Below are positions 1 through 7,218 of a stretch of 13,643 bases of DNA, piece by piece; positions within the stretch are counted from its first letter, which is position 1; the number at the start of each line of letters is the position of its first letter. The notes under the pieces are model-generated. The model was not told the origin of the DNA and did no database searches. It worked only from the letters and a program-made list of their open reading frames with translations. A program made the translations under genes and the position numbers. The stretch is from JASFBA01 sp034433695 (GTDB lineage: Bacteria > Chloroflexota > Chloroflexia > DTKN01): NCBI GenBank assembly GCA_034433695.1, contig DAOUAK010000051.1, positions 1 through 13,643 on the forward strand, read 5' to 3'.

Positions 1-16
1 TCAAAGGCTATACCTT

Positions 17-69
17 CCCGTAAGACGGGCAATCCCTGGGGGGCGGGAGGAGGGCCTGCCCCCCCAGGG
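17..69. other. Two consecutive stem-loops beyond the operon end
   Basis: Positions 17-29 form a short hairpin (CCCGT, 3-nt loop, ACGGG). Positions 34-43 pair with 60-69 (CCCTGGGGGG with CCCCCCAGGG) around a 16-nt loop. Neither is followed by a T-run on either strand. They lie downstream, in the minus direction, of the last gene and of the 83-116 hairpin, so they may add to transcription termination or stabilise the 3' end. No gene is visible in 1-181. Confidence 0.4.
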
Positions 70-82
70 CGGTCGGAGATAG

Positions 83-116
83 CGATAGGGGCGAGGTTTC
101 GGCCTCGCCCCTATCG
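83..116 (-). terminator. Probable operon-end hairpin
   Basis: Positions 83-96 and 103-116 are perfectly complementary (14 bp) around a 6-nt loop (TTTCGG). The hairpin lies 65 nt past the stop codon of the last gene of the minus-strand operon, where a terminator is expected. On the minus strand no T-run follows. On the plus strand only TTT follows, so it is not a textbook intrinsic terminator in either direction. It could instead act as a hairpin-only terminator or a 3'-end stabiliser. Position and stem strength are the only support. Confidence 0.45.
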
Positions 117-181
117 TTTACTCCGAGAATATCCGAAAGCAGGCAGGGCTGTGTCCTGGTCATCCGGGCCGGCCAGTACTC

Positions 182-1294
182 CTACGGCCCCCCCTTCTCG
201 GCCCCGGCATAGAGCCGGGCGAACTCCTGCTGGAGGGTTTGACCCAGTTCTCTATCCCGCACGATGAGGACGTAGCCGTCGTTACGGTCGTAAGATTGCC
301 GGTCCATCGGCTGGGAAAAGACGATGACGCTCTGGCCGTCCACCACCAGGACGTTTTCGTAGAGTTTCCCCGGCCCGGCATAGATGCCCAGATTGACCTT
401 GCGCCCGGCCAGGGCCTGAAGCAGATCGAGGTCCGACCCATTTTCATCCAGCACGGCCCACATGGTCAGCATCGTGGCGCGGGAGGCTTCTCCGATCAGG
501 CGGTCTCCCAGCCGGGGGTCGTTCAGTTCACCGAGGACGATAATCTCGTCCTGAGACCGGGCCAGGCTTTGCAGAACCTCGTCCAGGGCCATATCTTCCG
601 GGGTCATGTACACGGAGACGGAGGCGCCATCGGGGATGGCCAGGTAGGGGTAAGGGGTCTTGAGCGCCGTCGGAGGACGGAAAAGGCCGCCGGCGAAGGC
701 CCCCAGCGTCATCTCGGTGAACTCGGCGTGAAAGTCGGTGGCCAGGGTCGGGAGTTCCCAGCGGAGGATCAGGCCGGCCCCCTCCTCCAGTCCCTTTCGG
801 GAAAGGTCCCATGAGCCTGCCCAGAGGATTCGTCCGTCCACCACCACGAAACTTCCCCCCAGGTGAGGACGCAAAAGCACCGGGATGCCGGATAGCCTCA
901 GACGGGTGGTCACCGCAAGCACGGCCGGGTCTTCCTGAGAGACCTCGCCCTCGATCACCTGTACCCGCACGCCGCGTCCGTGTGCGGCGACCAGGGCCTC
1001 GGCCAGTTGCGATAGGTCCAACCCCGGGGCGACCACCTCAACCCACTGCTCGGCCCCGGCAACATCGGCGATGAGTTCTGCCTCCAGGCCGGAGGGCTTG
1101 GGGTGGCCCACCTCGCCCTGGGTCAAGTAGGCCCGATAGGGCGTCTTTGTCACCAGTCCGATCCCTCCCCGGGCGCGGTTCAGCAGAATCAGGGCCGCCA
1201 CGATGGCCACGCCGATCAGGAGGTATACGCCCCACTCGCGCAGAAACTTGCGCCAGCGCATTTCCCTCTTCCGGGCACGGCCCCTTCCGGCCAT
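182..1294 (-). CDS. Membrane-anchored PLD-fold protein with both HKD motifs lost
   Basis: A 370-residue paralogue of the neighbouring PLD-family protein, probably a catalytically dead phospholipase D-superfamily member. A basic N-terminus (1-20) precedes one membrane segment (about 22-38), so the rest probably faces outward. It aligns almost without gaps to its neighbour: AHGRGVRV at 104-111, ILWAGSW at 156-162, TPYPYLAI at 213-220, VVDGQ at 317-321. The first motif, HDKFVIVD in the neighbour, is here GGSFVVVD (146-153). The second, HHKVFVID, is YENVLVVD (312-319). The His and Lys of both HxKxxxxD motifs are gone; only the Asp remains. The reading frame is intact and full length, so this is a maintained gene rather than a pseudogene. 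AAGGAG lies just upstream of the ATG, and the start is 3 nt past the previous stop. A binding, structural or regulatory role is inferred. Confidence 0.85.
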   Translation of the reverse strand: MAGRGRARKREMRWRKFLREWGVYLLIGVAIVAALILLNRARGGIGLVTKTPYRAYLTQGEVGHPKPSGLEAELIADVAGAEQWVEVVAPGLDLSQLAEALVAAHGRGVRVQVIEGEVSQEDPAVLAVTTRLRLSGIPVLLRPHLGGSFVVVDGRILWAGSWDLSRKGLEEGAGLILRWELPTLATDFHAEFTEMTLGAFAGGLFRPPTALKTPYPYLAIPDGASVSVYMTPEDMALDEVLQSLARSQDEIIVLGELNDPRLGDRLIGEASRATMLTMWAVLDENGSDLDLLQALAGRKVNLGIYAGPGKLYENVLVVDGQSVIVFSQPMDRQSYDRNDGYVLIVRDRELGQTLQQEFARLYAGAEKGGP

Positions 1295-1297
1295 CGT

Positions 1298-2404
1298 TCA
1301 CTCCTTCTGGGCGGCCTGATAGACCCGCTCGAACTCTTCCCGGTAGGCCTGGGCCAGGGCGGGATTTTCGATCACCAGGATATTCTCGTCGTTCTCTTCG
1401 GCAGCGTTTCGGGAAAAGTTATAGGAACCGGTGATCAGCACCTGGCCGTCAATGACAAAGACCTTATGGTGCATGTTGCGCGGGTTGCCGTCCAGGCGGA
1501 CGTCCAGGCCGGCCTTGCGCAGAACCTCGTACTCGCTGTACTCGCTTGCCTGGCGGCTTTCAAAGACGCCGCGCACCCGTACCCCATCACGGGCCTTTTC
1601 CAGGAGCACGCGGGCAATGTCGTCATCGGTGAAGGAAAAGGCCAGGAAGAGGATCTCTTCCTTCGCCTGCCGCAACCGGCTCATGATGGCTCCCCGCACA
1701 TTCTCCTCGGGGGCAAAGTAGGTCTCGATGCGGCTGCCGTCGCTCAGTTGCAGGACCGGGTAGGGGGTATTTTCCGGCGAGCGGGGACCGAACTGACCGT
1801 CCAGGAACATTTCCTCGAACTCGGCGGTATAATTCTCCGCCAGTTGGGGCAGGTCAAAGCGCAGGAGGTTATTGTTGTTGCGGTAGGTATCGTTTTCGGT
1901 CAGGTTCCAGGAACCGACCCAAAGGATATGGCGGTCAACGATGACGAACTTGTCGTGCATAAAGGCTTCCCGTTCGTCGAAGACGATGGGAATGCCGGCG
2001 GCCCGGAGACGGTCGGTCGCCGCTTTCATCTCCTCGCCAGCCAGGTTGCCGCCGTCCAGCACCAAACGTACCCGAACGCCGCGGCCGTGGGCGCGGAGCA
2101 GGGCCTGGGTGATGCTTTCCAGGTTGAACTCGAAGGAAGCGATGTCCACCTGCTCCCGGGCCGCCTCGATGTCGGCGGCGACCTGGGTATCCAGCCCACC
2201 CTGGTGAGGGGAGCGGTCGGCAAAGTCGGGGGCGGTGAAAAAGGGTTGTGCCCAGGAGCCGGTCGGTGCGGTGATGACGGCTGGGGCCGGCCCCAGCCCC
2301 AACGGCCCCAGGAGGCCGGCCTGGTAGAGGCCCAGGAAGACCGCCACCAGCAAAAGGACGAAGAGGTAGACAAGCGAGGGCCGGCGAGAGCGTGAAGGGG
2401 TCAT
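1298..2404 (-). CDS. Membrane-anchored phospholipase D-family protein (two HKD motifs)
   Basis: A 368-residue PLD-superfamily enzyme, either a nuclease or a phospholipase/transphosphatidylase. A basic N-terminus (TPSRSRR) and one hydrophobic segment (about 11-30) suggest a signal anchor with the catalytic part outside the membrane. Two complete HxKxxxxD motifs are present: H150/K152/D157 with GSWNLTEND at 164-172, and H312/K314/D319 with GSYNFSRNAAEEND at 326-339. In this superfamily the two motifs jointly form one active site acting on phosphodiester bonds by a phospho-His intermediate. The substrate (DNA, RNA or lipid) cannot be read from sequence. The ATG overlaps the trxB stop in an ATGA, with AGGAG 6 nt upstream, which implies translational coupling. 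The next gene downstream is a degenerate paralogue, so the pair arose by tandem duplication. Confidence 0.9.
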   Translation of the reverse strand: MTPSRSRRPSLVYLFVLLLVAVFLGLYQAGLLGPLGLGPAPAVITAPTGSWAQPFFTAPDFADRSPHQGGLDTQVAADIEAAREQVDIASFEFNLESITQALLRAHGRGVRVRLVLDGGNLAGEEMKAATDRLRAAGIPIVFDEREAFMHDKFVIVDRHILWVGSWNLTENDTYRNNNNLLRFDLPQLAENYTAEFEEMFLDGQFGPRSPENTPYPVLQLSDGSRIETYFAPEENVRGAIMSRLRQAKEEILFLAFSFTDDDIARVLLEKARDGVRVRGVFESRQASEYSEYEVLRKAGLDVRLDGNPRNMHHKVFVIDGQVLITGSYNFSRNAAEENDENILVIENPALAQAYREEFERVYQAAQKE

Positions 2405-3363
2405 GGGTTTCTCCTATATCCCCCGTGCCGCTCCGGATAGGCCCGGTGCTCCAGTTCGGCGATGAACTTGACCGCCTCCATCGCCGCCCGGGCCCCGCTG
2501 CCCACGGCGGTGGCCACCTGGGGCAGGTAGAGTTCCTGAACGTCGCCGGCCGCAAAGACGCCCGGCACGCTGGTGTGCTGGGCCGTATCGGTGACGATAT
2601 AGCCCCACTCGTTCAATTCGACCTGGCCCTGGAGAAATTGGGTATTCGGCACCATCCCGATGTAGATGAAGACGCCGGAGACGGGCAGGATACGCTCCTC
2701 CCCCGTCTTGAGGTTGCGCACCCGCACCCCGCTCACCGTCTGCTCCCCCAGGATTTCGGTAACGACGCTATCCCAGACGAAGGTGAACTTTTCGTTGGCC
2801 AGGGCCCGCTCCTGGACGATGGCATCGGCCCGCAGGCGGTCGCGGCGGTGGATGAGGTGGACCCGTTCGGCGAATCGGGTCAGGAAAAGCCCCTCCTCGA
2901 CGGCGCTGTTGCCCCCGCCGACCACGGCCACCTCCTTGCCCCGGTGGAAGAAGCCGTCGCAGGTGGCGCAGTAGGAGACACCGCGGCCGGTGAACTCCTT
3001 TTCCCCGGGGACGCCCAGTTTGCGGGGAGAGGCTCCGGTGGCGATGATCAGGGCCCGGGCCTGTCTCTCCCCACCGTAGGTGGTGATGCGGAACGGATGT
3101 TGGGCCAGGTCCACGGCGGTGGCCTCGTCCATCTCCAGGCGGGCCCCGAAATGTTCGGCCTGTTCCTGCATCCTCTGGGCCAGTTCGGCCCCCGAAATGC
3201 CCTCGGGGAAGCCGGGGTAGTTCTCCACCCGGTCGGTCAGGGCCACCTGGCCGCCCAGGGCGCTGCCGGCCAGAACCAGGGTGGAGAGGCGCGACCGGGC
3301 GGTATAGATGGCGGCGGTCAGGCCGGCCGGGCCCGATCCGAGGATCACGATGTCGTAGAGCAT
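2401..3363 (-). CDS. trxB: Thioredoxin reductase
   Basis: NADPH-dependent flavoenzyme that reduces thioredoxin in the cytoplasm. The 320 residues are close to the usual bacterial length. Visible motifs: FAD-binding GSGPAG (9-14), ATG (108-110), redox-active CATC (C132, C135) in YCATCDGFF, the NADP-binding GGGNSA (149-154), HRRDRLR (172-178) typical of NADPH recognition, and the C-terminal FAD motif AAGDV (271-275). Two ATGs are possible. The upstream one at 3369 directly abuts GGAGG with no spacing, whereas the ATG at 3363 has GGAGG 6 nt upstream and gives the usual N-terminus MLYDIVILGSG, so I chose 3363. It follows the carboxyltransferase gene by 12 nt and overlaps the PLD gene by 4 nt. Its presence in a biotin-enzyme operon is unexplained; it may simply be a housekeeping gene carried along. 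Confidence 0.96.
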   Translation of the reverse strand: MLYDIVILGSGPAGLTAAIYTARSRLSTLVLAGSALGGQVALTDRVENYPGFPEGISGAELAQRMQEQAEHFGARLEMDEATAVDLAQHPFRITTYGGERQARALIIATGASPRKLGVPGEKEFTGRGVSYCATCDGFFHRGKEVAVVGGGNSAVEEGLFLTRFAERVHLIHRRDRLRADAIVQERALANEKFTFVWDSVVTEILGEQTVSGVRVRNLKTGEERILPVSGVFIYIGMVPNTQFLQGQVELNEWGYIVTDTAQHTSVPGVFAAGDVQELYLPQVATAVGSGARAAMEAVKFIAELEHRAYPERHGGYRRNP

Positions 3364-3375
3364 TTCCATCCTCCA

Positions 3376-4926
3376 CTAGAGCGGGATGTTCCCGTGTTTT
3401 TTGGGCGGAAGCGACTGCCGTTTCGTCTGGGCCATCTCCAGGGCGCGGATGAGGGCCGGCCGGGTCTTGCGCGGCTCGATCACCGCTTCCACATAGCCCC
3501 GCGCCGCCGCCTCATACGGATTGGAGAACTTGGCCTCGTAATCGGCTACCAGTTCGGCCAGACGGGCCTGGGGGTCGGCCGCCGCCTGTAACTCCTTGCG
3601 GAAGATGATCTTGACCGCCCCGTCCGCCCCCATCACGGCGATCTCCGCCGTGGGCCAGGCCACGTTATAGTCCGAACGCAGGGAGAGGGAAGACATCACC
3701 ACATAGGCCCCGCCGTAGGCCTTGCGGGTAATCACGGTCAGTTTGGGCACGGTCGCCTCGGCGTAAGCAAAGATCAACTTGGCCCCGTTGCGGATGATGC
3801 CGCCCCACTCCTGGTCGGTGCCGGGCTGGTAGCCGGGCACGTCCACAAAGGTGACCAGGGGGATGTTGAAGGCGTCGCAGAAGCGGACGAAGCGGGCCCC
3901 TTTGATCGAGGCCAGGTTGTCGAGCACCCCTCCCAGGACGGCCGGCTGGTTGGCGATCACCCCGACGGGCCGGCCGTTCAGCCGGGCAAAACCGACGACG
4001 ATGTTCTGCGCCCAGAAGCGGTGCACCTCGAAGAAGACGCCGTCGTCCACGACGGCCCGGATGACCTCTTTGATGTCATAGGGCTTCTTGGGGCTATCGG
4101 GGACGATGGTATCCAGTTCGGGGGATTCCCGGTCGGGGTCGTCGGTCGGGGGGAGATAGGGCGGGTCCTCCATATTGTTCGAGGGGAGATAACTGAGGAG
4201 GGTCCGCACCTGGCGGAAAAGGTCGTCCTCGTCCTCGGCAGCAAGGTGGGCCACGCCGCTCTTGGTGTTGCAGGCCATGGCCCCGCCCAGTTCCTCCTGG
4301 GTCACCTCCTCGCCGGTGACGGCTTTGATCACCTCGGGACCGGTGATGAACATATAACTGGTGCCCTTGACCATGAAGGTAAAGTCGGTGATGGCCGGCG
4401 AGTAGACGGCTCCTCCGGCACAGGGGCCGGCGATGACCGAAATCTGGGGGATGACGCCGGAGGAGATGACGTTGCGGTAGAAGATGTTGCCGTAGCCGTG
4501 AAGGGAGACCACCCCCTCTTGGATGCGCGCCCCGCCGGAGTCGTTGATACCGATGCAGGGCACGCCCATGCGCAACGCCAGGTCCATGACCTTACAAATC
4601 TTCTCGGCGGCGACTTCGCTCAGCGTCCCGCCGATGGCCGAGAAATCCTGGGAAAAGACGCAGACGCGTCGGCCGTCCACCGTCCCCCAACCGGTGACCA
4701 CGCTATCCCCCAGGGGGCGGCGCTTCTGCATGTCAAAGTCGTAGCAGCGGTGCAGGACGAGGGCATCGGTTTCGACGAAACTTCCCGGGTCGAGCAATTT
4801 CTCGATCCGTTCACGGGCGGTGAGTTTTCCCCGTTTGTGCTGGGTTTCCACGGCTTCGGGAGAAGGGACGGTGGCCTCCTGAAGGCGCCGACGCAGTTCC
4901 TCGATCCGTTCGGCTGTCGTTTTCAT
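3376..4926 (-). CDS. Acyl-CoA carboxyltransferase (12S/MmdA/PccB type)
   Basis: Carboxyltransferase subunit of a biotin-dependent acyl-CoA enzyme, moving CO2 between carboxybiotin and propionyl- or acetyl-CoA. The 516 residues match the crotonase-fold family at full length. Visible elements: the N-terminal family motif KLTARERIEKLLDPGSF (34-50), the two oxyanion regions GGARIQEG (131-138) with AGPCAGGAVYSPA (166-178) and GGAYVVMSS (405-413), NQPAVLGG (326-333), VDVPGYQPG (361-369), and the C-terminal KKHGNIPL. Asp419 in SDYNVAWP appears to align with the Asp linked to propionyl-CoA preference in PccB; this was matched from memory. The ATG at 4926 is preferred over a TTG at 4932, because GGAG lies 6 nt before the ATG but directly abuts the TTG. 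The gene follows the biotin carrier by 12 nt. With its two upstream neighbours it resembles the 12S subunit of transcarboxylase; MmdA of methylmalonyl-CoA decarboxylase or PccB are alternatives. Confidence 0.94.
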   Translation of the reverse strand: MKTTAERIEELRRRLQEATVPSPEAVETQHKRGKLTARERIEKLLDPGSFVETDALVLHRCYDFDMQKRRPLGDSVVTGWGTVDGRRVCVFSQDFSAIGGTLSEVAAEKICKVMDLALRMGVPCIGINDSGGARIQEGVVSLHGYGNIFYRNVISSGVIPQISVIAGPCAGGAVYSPAITDFTFMVKGTSYMFITGPEVIKAVTGEEVTQEELGGAMACNTKSGVAHLAAEDEDDLFRQVRTLLSYLPSNNMEDPPYLPPTDDPDRESPELDTIVPDSPKKPYDIKEVIRAVVDDGVFFEVHRFWAQNIVVGFARLNGRPVGVIANQPAVLGGVLDNLASIKGARFVRFCDAFNIPLVTFVDVPGYQPGTDQEWGGIIRNGAKLIFAYAEATVPKLTVITRKAYGGAYVVMSSLSLRSDYNVAWPTAEIAVMGADGAVKIIFRKELQAAADPQARLAELVADYEAKFSNPYEAAARGYVEAVIEPRKTRPALIRALEMAQTKRQSLPPKKHGNIPL

Positions 4927-4938
4927 GGGCAACTCCGC

Positions 4939-5445
4939 TCATTCGATGATCACCAGCGGCACGCCCGGGTTGACGCTATCGCCGGGGGCACAGTTCACGG
5001 CCCGGACGATGCCGTCTCGGGGCGCCCTGAGTTCGCTTTCCATCTTCATCGCTTCCAGCACGAGCACCACCTGGCCGGCCTGGACGCGATCGCCCACCTG
5101 AACGTGCACGGCGATCACCTTGCTGGGCATCATGGCGGTGAGCGCCCCTTCGACGGCCACCGGGGCAGCGGCCGGCCGCTCGACCTTTGCGGGCAAGACG
5201 CGCTCGCGCACCAGGCCGATGACTTCAAAGGGATATTCCACCCCATCCACCACGGCCACCTGCCGGCCGTTCTCTCCCGGGCGCAGTTCCACGTCGTAGT
5301 AGATGCCGTCAATGGCGATGGTGAAGCGGTTTCCCTCGGCGCGGACAATCTCCCAGGCCAGGTTGAAGCCCTCCACGGCCATCCGGCCACCGTCAATCTC
5401 GACGGCATAGGGGCGATCTTTGACCTGCAACCGGAACTTTTTCAT
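4939..5445 (-). CDS. Biotin carboxyl carrier protein (1.3S/MmdC-like)
   Basis: Biotinyl carrier that shuttles the carboxyl group between the two flanking carboxyltransferases. The biotinyl domain occupies about residues 98-168: the motif EAMKM is at 131-135 with the biotinylated Lys134, the conserved MPSKV is at 106-110, and the family-typical VGDRVQAGQ is nearby. A distinct N-terminal region (1-85, beta-rich by appearance) is followed by an Ala/Pro linker (about 86-97), as in stand-alone acyl-CoA or decarboxylase carriers. At 168 residues it is longer than the roughly 120-residue 1.3S subunit. The start is the ATG at 5445, with AAGGAG 7 nt upstream. The frame is open back to 5529, but that would overlap the upstream gene and adds no recognisable sequence. 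It starts 14 nt after the 5S-type gene. Confidence 0.93.
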   Translation of the reverse strand: MKKFRLQVKDRPYAVEIDGGRMAVEGFNLAWEIVRAEGNRFTIAIDGIYYDVELRPGENGRQVAVVDGVEYPFEVIGLVRERVLPAKVERPAAAPVAVEGALTAMMPSKVIAVHVQVGDRVQAGQVVLVLEAMKMESELRAPRDGIVRAVNCAPGDSVNPGVPLVIIE

Positions 5446-5459
5446 CGGCAGACTCCTTC

Positions 5460-6962
5460 CTAGAGGGAGCGATAGGTGCGGGCCCGCGTGGCTTCCAGCC
5501 GGCCGGCCCACTTCCAGGGCTCGAGCCACTCCCGGGGCGGAGCGGCCGCCTCCTGCGGCGGCTCATAGGCTACGGCGGCGGCGATGGCGGCGATCACCTG
5601 GCCGGGGACATCGGTAAAGGTGCGTCGCCAGCGCAAAAATTCGGGTGTGATCTGGGGAAAAAGGGCCTGGGAGATCCCATCTTTTTCCGATTCGGCCAGA
5701 TCGCCGAGGGCCTGGCGGGCCTTTTCCAGTTCGGGAGGGAGGGTATCGGCCGGCCGGCCATTGATTGGCTTTTCCTCGCCGACCACCTTGCGCTGCACCT
5801 CCGGATCGATGGGGGCCGGCGGCCGGCCGTAGTAGCCCAGGACGTATTGGCGCACCTCTTTGGGCACGATCTTGTAGCGCTCTCCGGTGATCACGTTCAA
5901 CACGGCCTGGGTGCCCACGATCTGGCTGGAAGGGGTAACAAGGGGTGGGTAGCCCAGTTCGGCCCGCACCCGGGGGACTTCTTTCAGCACAACCTCGTAG
6001 CGGTCCAGGGCATTTTGCTCGCGCAACTGGGAATCCAGGTTAGAGAGCATCCCGCCGGGAATCTGGTAGGCCAGGACGCGCACATCCACCGTGCGCAGTT
6101 GGCCCTCATATTGGGCATATTTGGCCCGTACCCGGGCAAAGTAATCGGCGATCTCGGTCAGGAGTTCCAGGTCCAGTCCGGGGTCCCAGGGCGTGCCCCG
6201 GAGGGAGGCCACGAGCGATTCGGTGGGCGGTTGAGAAGTGCCCAGGGCCAGGGAAGAGATGGCCGTATCCACCACGTCGGCGCCGGCCTCCACCGCCTTG
6301 AGGAGCGCGGCCATGCCCATGCCGCTGGTGTAGTGGGTATGCACCTGCACCGGAACGTGGGGGAAAGCCTCCTTCAGGCGGGCAACCAGTTCATAGGCTG
6401 CGTAGGGGGCGAGGAGGCCGGCCATGTCCTTAATGCAGATCGAGTCGGCCCCCATATCCACCATCCGACGGGCCATCTCCACGTAGGAGGGAATGTCGTG
6501 CACCGGACTGATGGTGTAAGAGATGGCCCCCTGAACGTGCTTCCCCACCTTCTTGATGGCAGCGAAGGCCGTTTCCATGTTGCGCAGATCGTTCAGGGCA
6601 TCAAAGACGCGGAAAATATCAATGCCCACTTCGGCGGCGTGGTAGACGAAGCGCTCCACCACATCATCGGCGTAGTGGCGGTAGCCGACCACGTTCTGGC
6701 CGCGCAGAAGCATTTGGAAGGGCGTATGGGGGATGGCCTGCCGGAGGAGGCGTACCCGTTCCCAGGGGTCCTCCCGCAGGAAGCGCATGGCGCTGTCAAA
6801 GGTAGCCCCACCCCACATCTCCAGGGAGTGGAAGCCCACCCGGTCCAGAAGGGGGCCGATGGGGAGCATATCCTGCACGCGCATCCGGGTGGCCAGGAGC
6901 GACTGGTGGGCATCGCGGAGCACCGTATCGGTGATTCGGACCGGTTTGGGTTGAGCGACCAT
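5460..6962 (-). CDS. Pyruvate/oxaloacetate carboxyltransferase (5S/PycB/OadA type)
   Basis: TIM-barrel carboxyltransferase acting on pyruvate/oxaloacetate through carboxybiotin. Visible motifs: DTVLRDAHQSLLATR (12-26, D17 a metal ligand), LEMWGGATFD (47-56), the carbamylated-lysine site CIKDMAG (K178), the metal-binding HTH (H208, H210), and the PYC/OADA domain with PGGMLSNLDSQL and TPSSQIVGTQAV. The C-terminal pattern RPAD.LPPE followed by ALFPQ is shared with transcarboxylase 5S subunits. The 500 residues match 5S length and lack the fused C-terminal biotin domain of many OadA proteins; that domain is the next gene. A Tyr follows HTH (HTHYTSG), where a small residue, Ser or Asp is more usual. 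It is the first gene of the operon; a GAGGAGGT ribosome site precedes the ATG. Alternatives are PycB of a two-subunit pyruvate carboxylase or OadA, but neither AccC/PycA nor OadB is nearby. Confidence 0.93.
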   Translation of the reverse strand: MVAQPKPVRITDTVLRDAHQSLLATRMRVQDMLPIGPLLDRVGFHSLEMWGGATFDSAMRFLREDPWERVRLLRQAIPHTPFQMLLRGQNVVGYRHYADDVVERFVYHAAEVGIDIFRVFDALNDLRNMETAFAAIKKVGKHVQGAISYTISPVHDIPSYVEMARRMVDMGADSICIKDMAGLLAPYAAYELVARLKEAFPHVPVQVHTHYTSGMGMAALLKAVEAGADVVDTAISSLALGTSQPPTESLVASLRGTPWDPGLDLELLTEIADYFARVRAKYAQYEGQLRTVDVRVLAYQIPGGMLSNLDSQLREQNALDRYEVVLKEVPRVRAELGYPPLVTPSSQIVGTQAVLNVITGERYKIVPKEVRQYVLGYYGRPPAPIDPEVQRKVVGEEKPINGRPADTLPPELEKARQALGDLAESEKDGISQALFPQITPEFLRWRRTFTDVPGQVIAAIAAAVAYEPPQEAAAPPREWLEPWKWAGRLEATRARTYRSL

Positions 6963-6998
6963 CGCACCTCCTCTCTATTCTTGCCAGGAGTGGCCCGT

Positions 6999-7027
6999 AT
7001 TATACCCGATATAAGGGAAAATGGCAA
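6999..7027 (-). promoter_or_regulatory. Sigma70-type promoter for the transcarboxylase operon
   Basis: Reading the minus strand, TTGCCA (7027-7022) is followed after exactly 17 nt by TATAAT (7004-6999), a perfect -10 and a 5/6 -35. Transcription would begin near 6992, leaving a leader of about 30 nt that contains the strong GAGGAGGT ribosome site before the ATG at 6962. A small palindrome GTAT-T-ATAC (6997-7005) overlaps the -10 box. No other promoter this good is visible further down the six-gene run, so it probably drives all of it. Confidence 0.8.
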
Positions 7028-7046
7028 TCGGGGATAGGCAAACTTC

Positions 7047-7083
7047 GCTGGGTGGGCGACGGCACTGCCGTCGTCCACCCAGC
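7047..7083. repeat. Palindrome with 18-bp arms upstream of the operon promoter
   Basis: Positions 7047-7064 and 7066-7083 are complementary over 18 bp with one G-T pair (7056/7074) and a single-base centre at 7065. The edge lies 19 bp upstream of the -35 box. As RNA it would form a strong hairpin; on the minus strand it is followed by GAAGTTTGCC, so there is no proper T-run. It may be a regulator site, a second terminator for the ABC operon, or a dispersed palindromic repeat. The sequence alone does not decide. Confidence 0.6.
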
Positions 7084-7183
7084 CCGAGAAAATTGGAGAC
7101 ACACCCACGTGTCGCGTTGCCTGCCTTTACGAGAGGCCGCCGGGGAAGCCCACCCTTTCCAGGGTGGGAGGAACTTACCGGGT

Positions 7184-7218
7184 TGAAAAGGGGGGCGACC
7201 CCGACGGGGGCCGCCCCC
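7184..7218 (-). terminator. Probable intrinsic terminator of the ABC/DUF4340 operon
   Basis: On the minus strand GGGGGCG (7218-7212) pairs with CGCCCCC (7197-7191), and an inner CCCC/GGGG pairing (7199-7202 with 7206-7209) extends the stem. The hairpin is followed directly by CTTTTC (TTTT at 7187-7184). It lies about 80 nt past the DUF4340 stop codon. The T-run is short but the stem is very GC-rich. The segment also shares a GGTTGAAA plus GC-hairpin layout with the repeat at 13318-13643. Confidence 0.55.

Noticed and set aside
1103..2395. Long plus-strand open frames opposite the PLD, carboxyltransferase (4021-5463) and 5S-type (5847-7037) genes
   Set aside because: All mirror motif-bearing minus-strand genes and have low-information composition without good ribosome sites.
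3364..3369. Upstream ATG (3369) for trxB
   Set aside because: It has no gap to GGAGG, and the second ATG gives the normal thioredoxin reductase N-terminus.
4924..4932. TTG start at 4932 for the 12S-type gene
   Set aside because: GGAG directly abuts the TTG, while the ATG at 4926 has the usual 6-nt spacing.
5446..5529. Upstream ATG (5529) for the biotin carrier gene
   Set aside because: It would overlap the end of the 5S-type gene and adds 28 residues with no family match; the ATG at 5445 has AAGGAG at good spacing.
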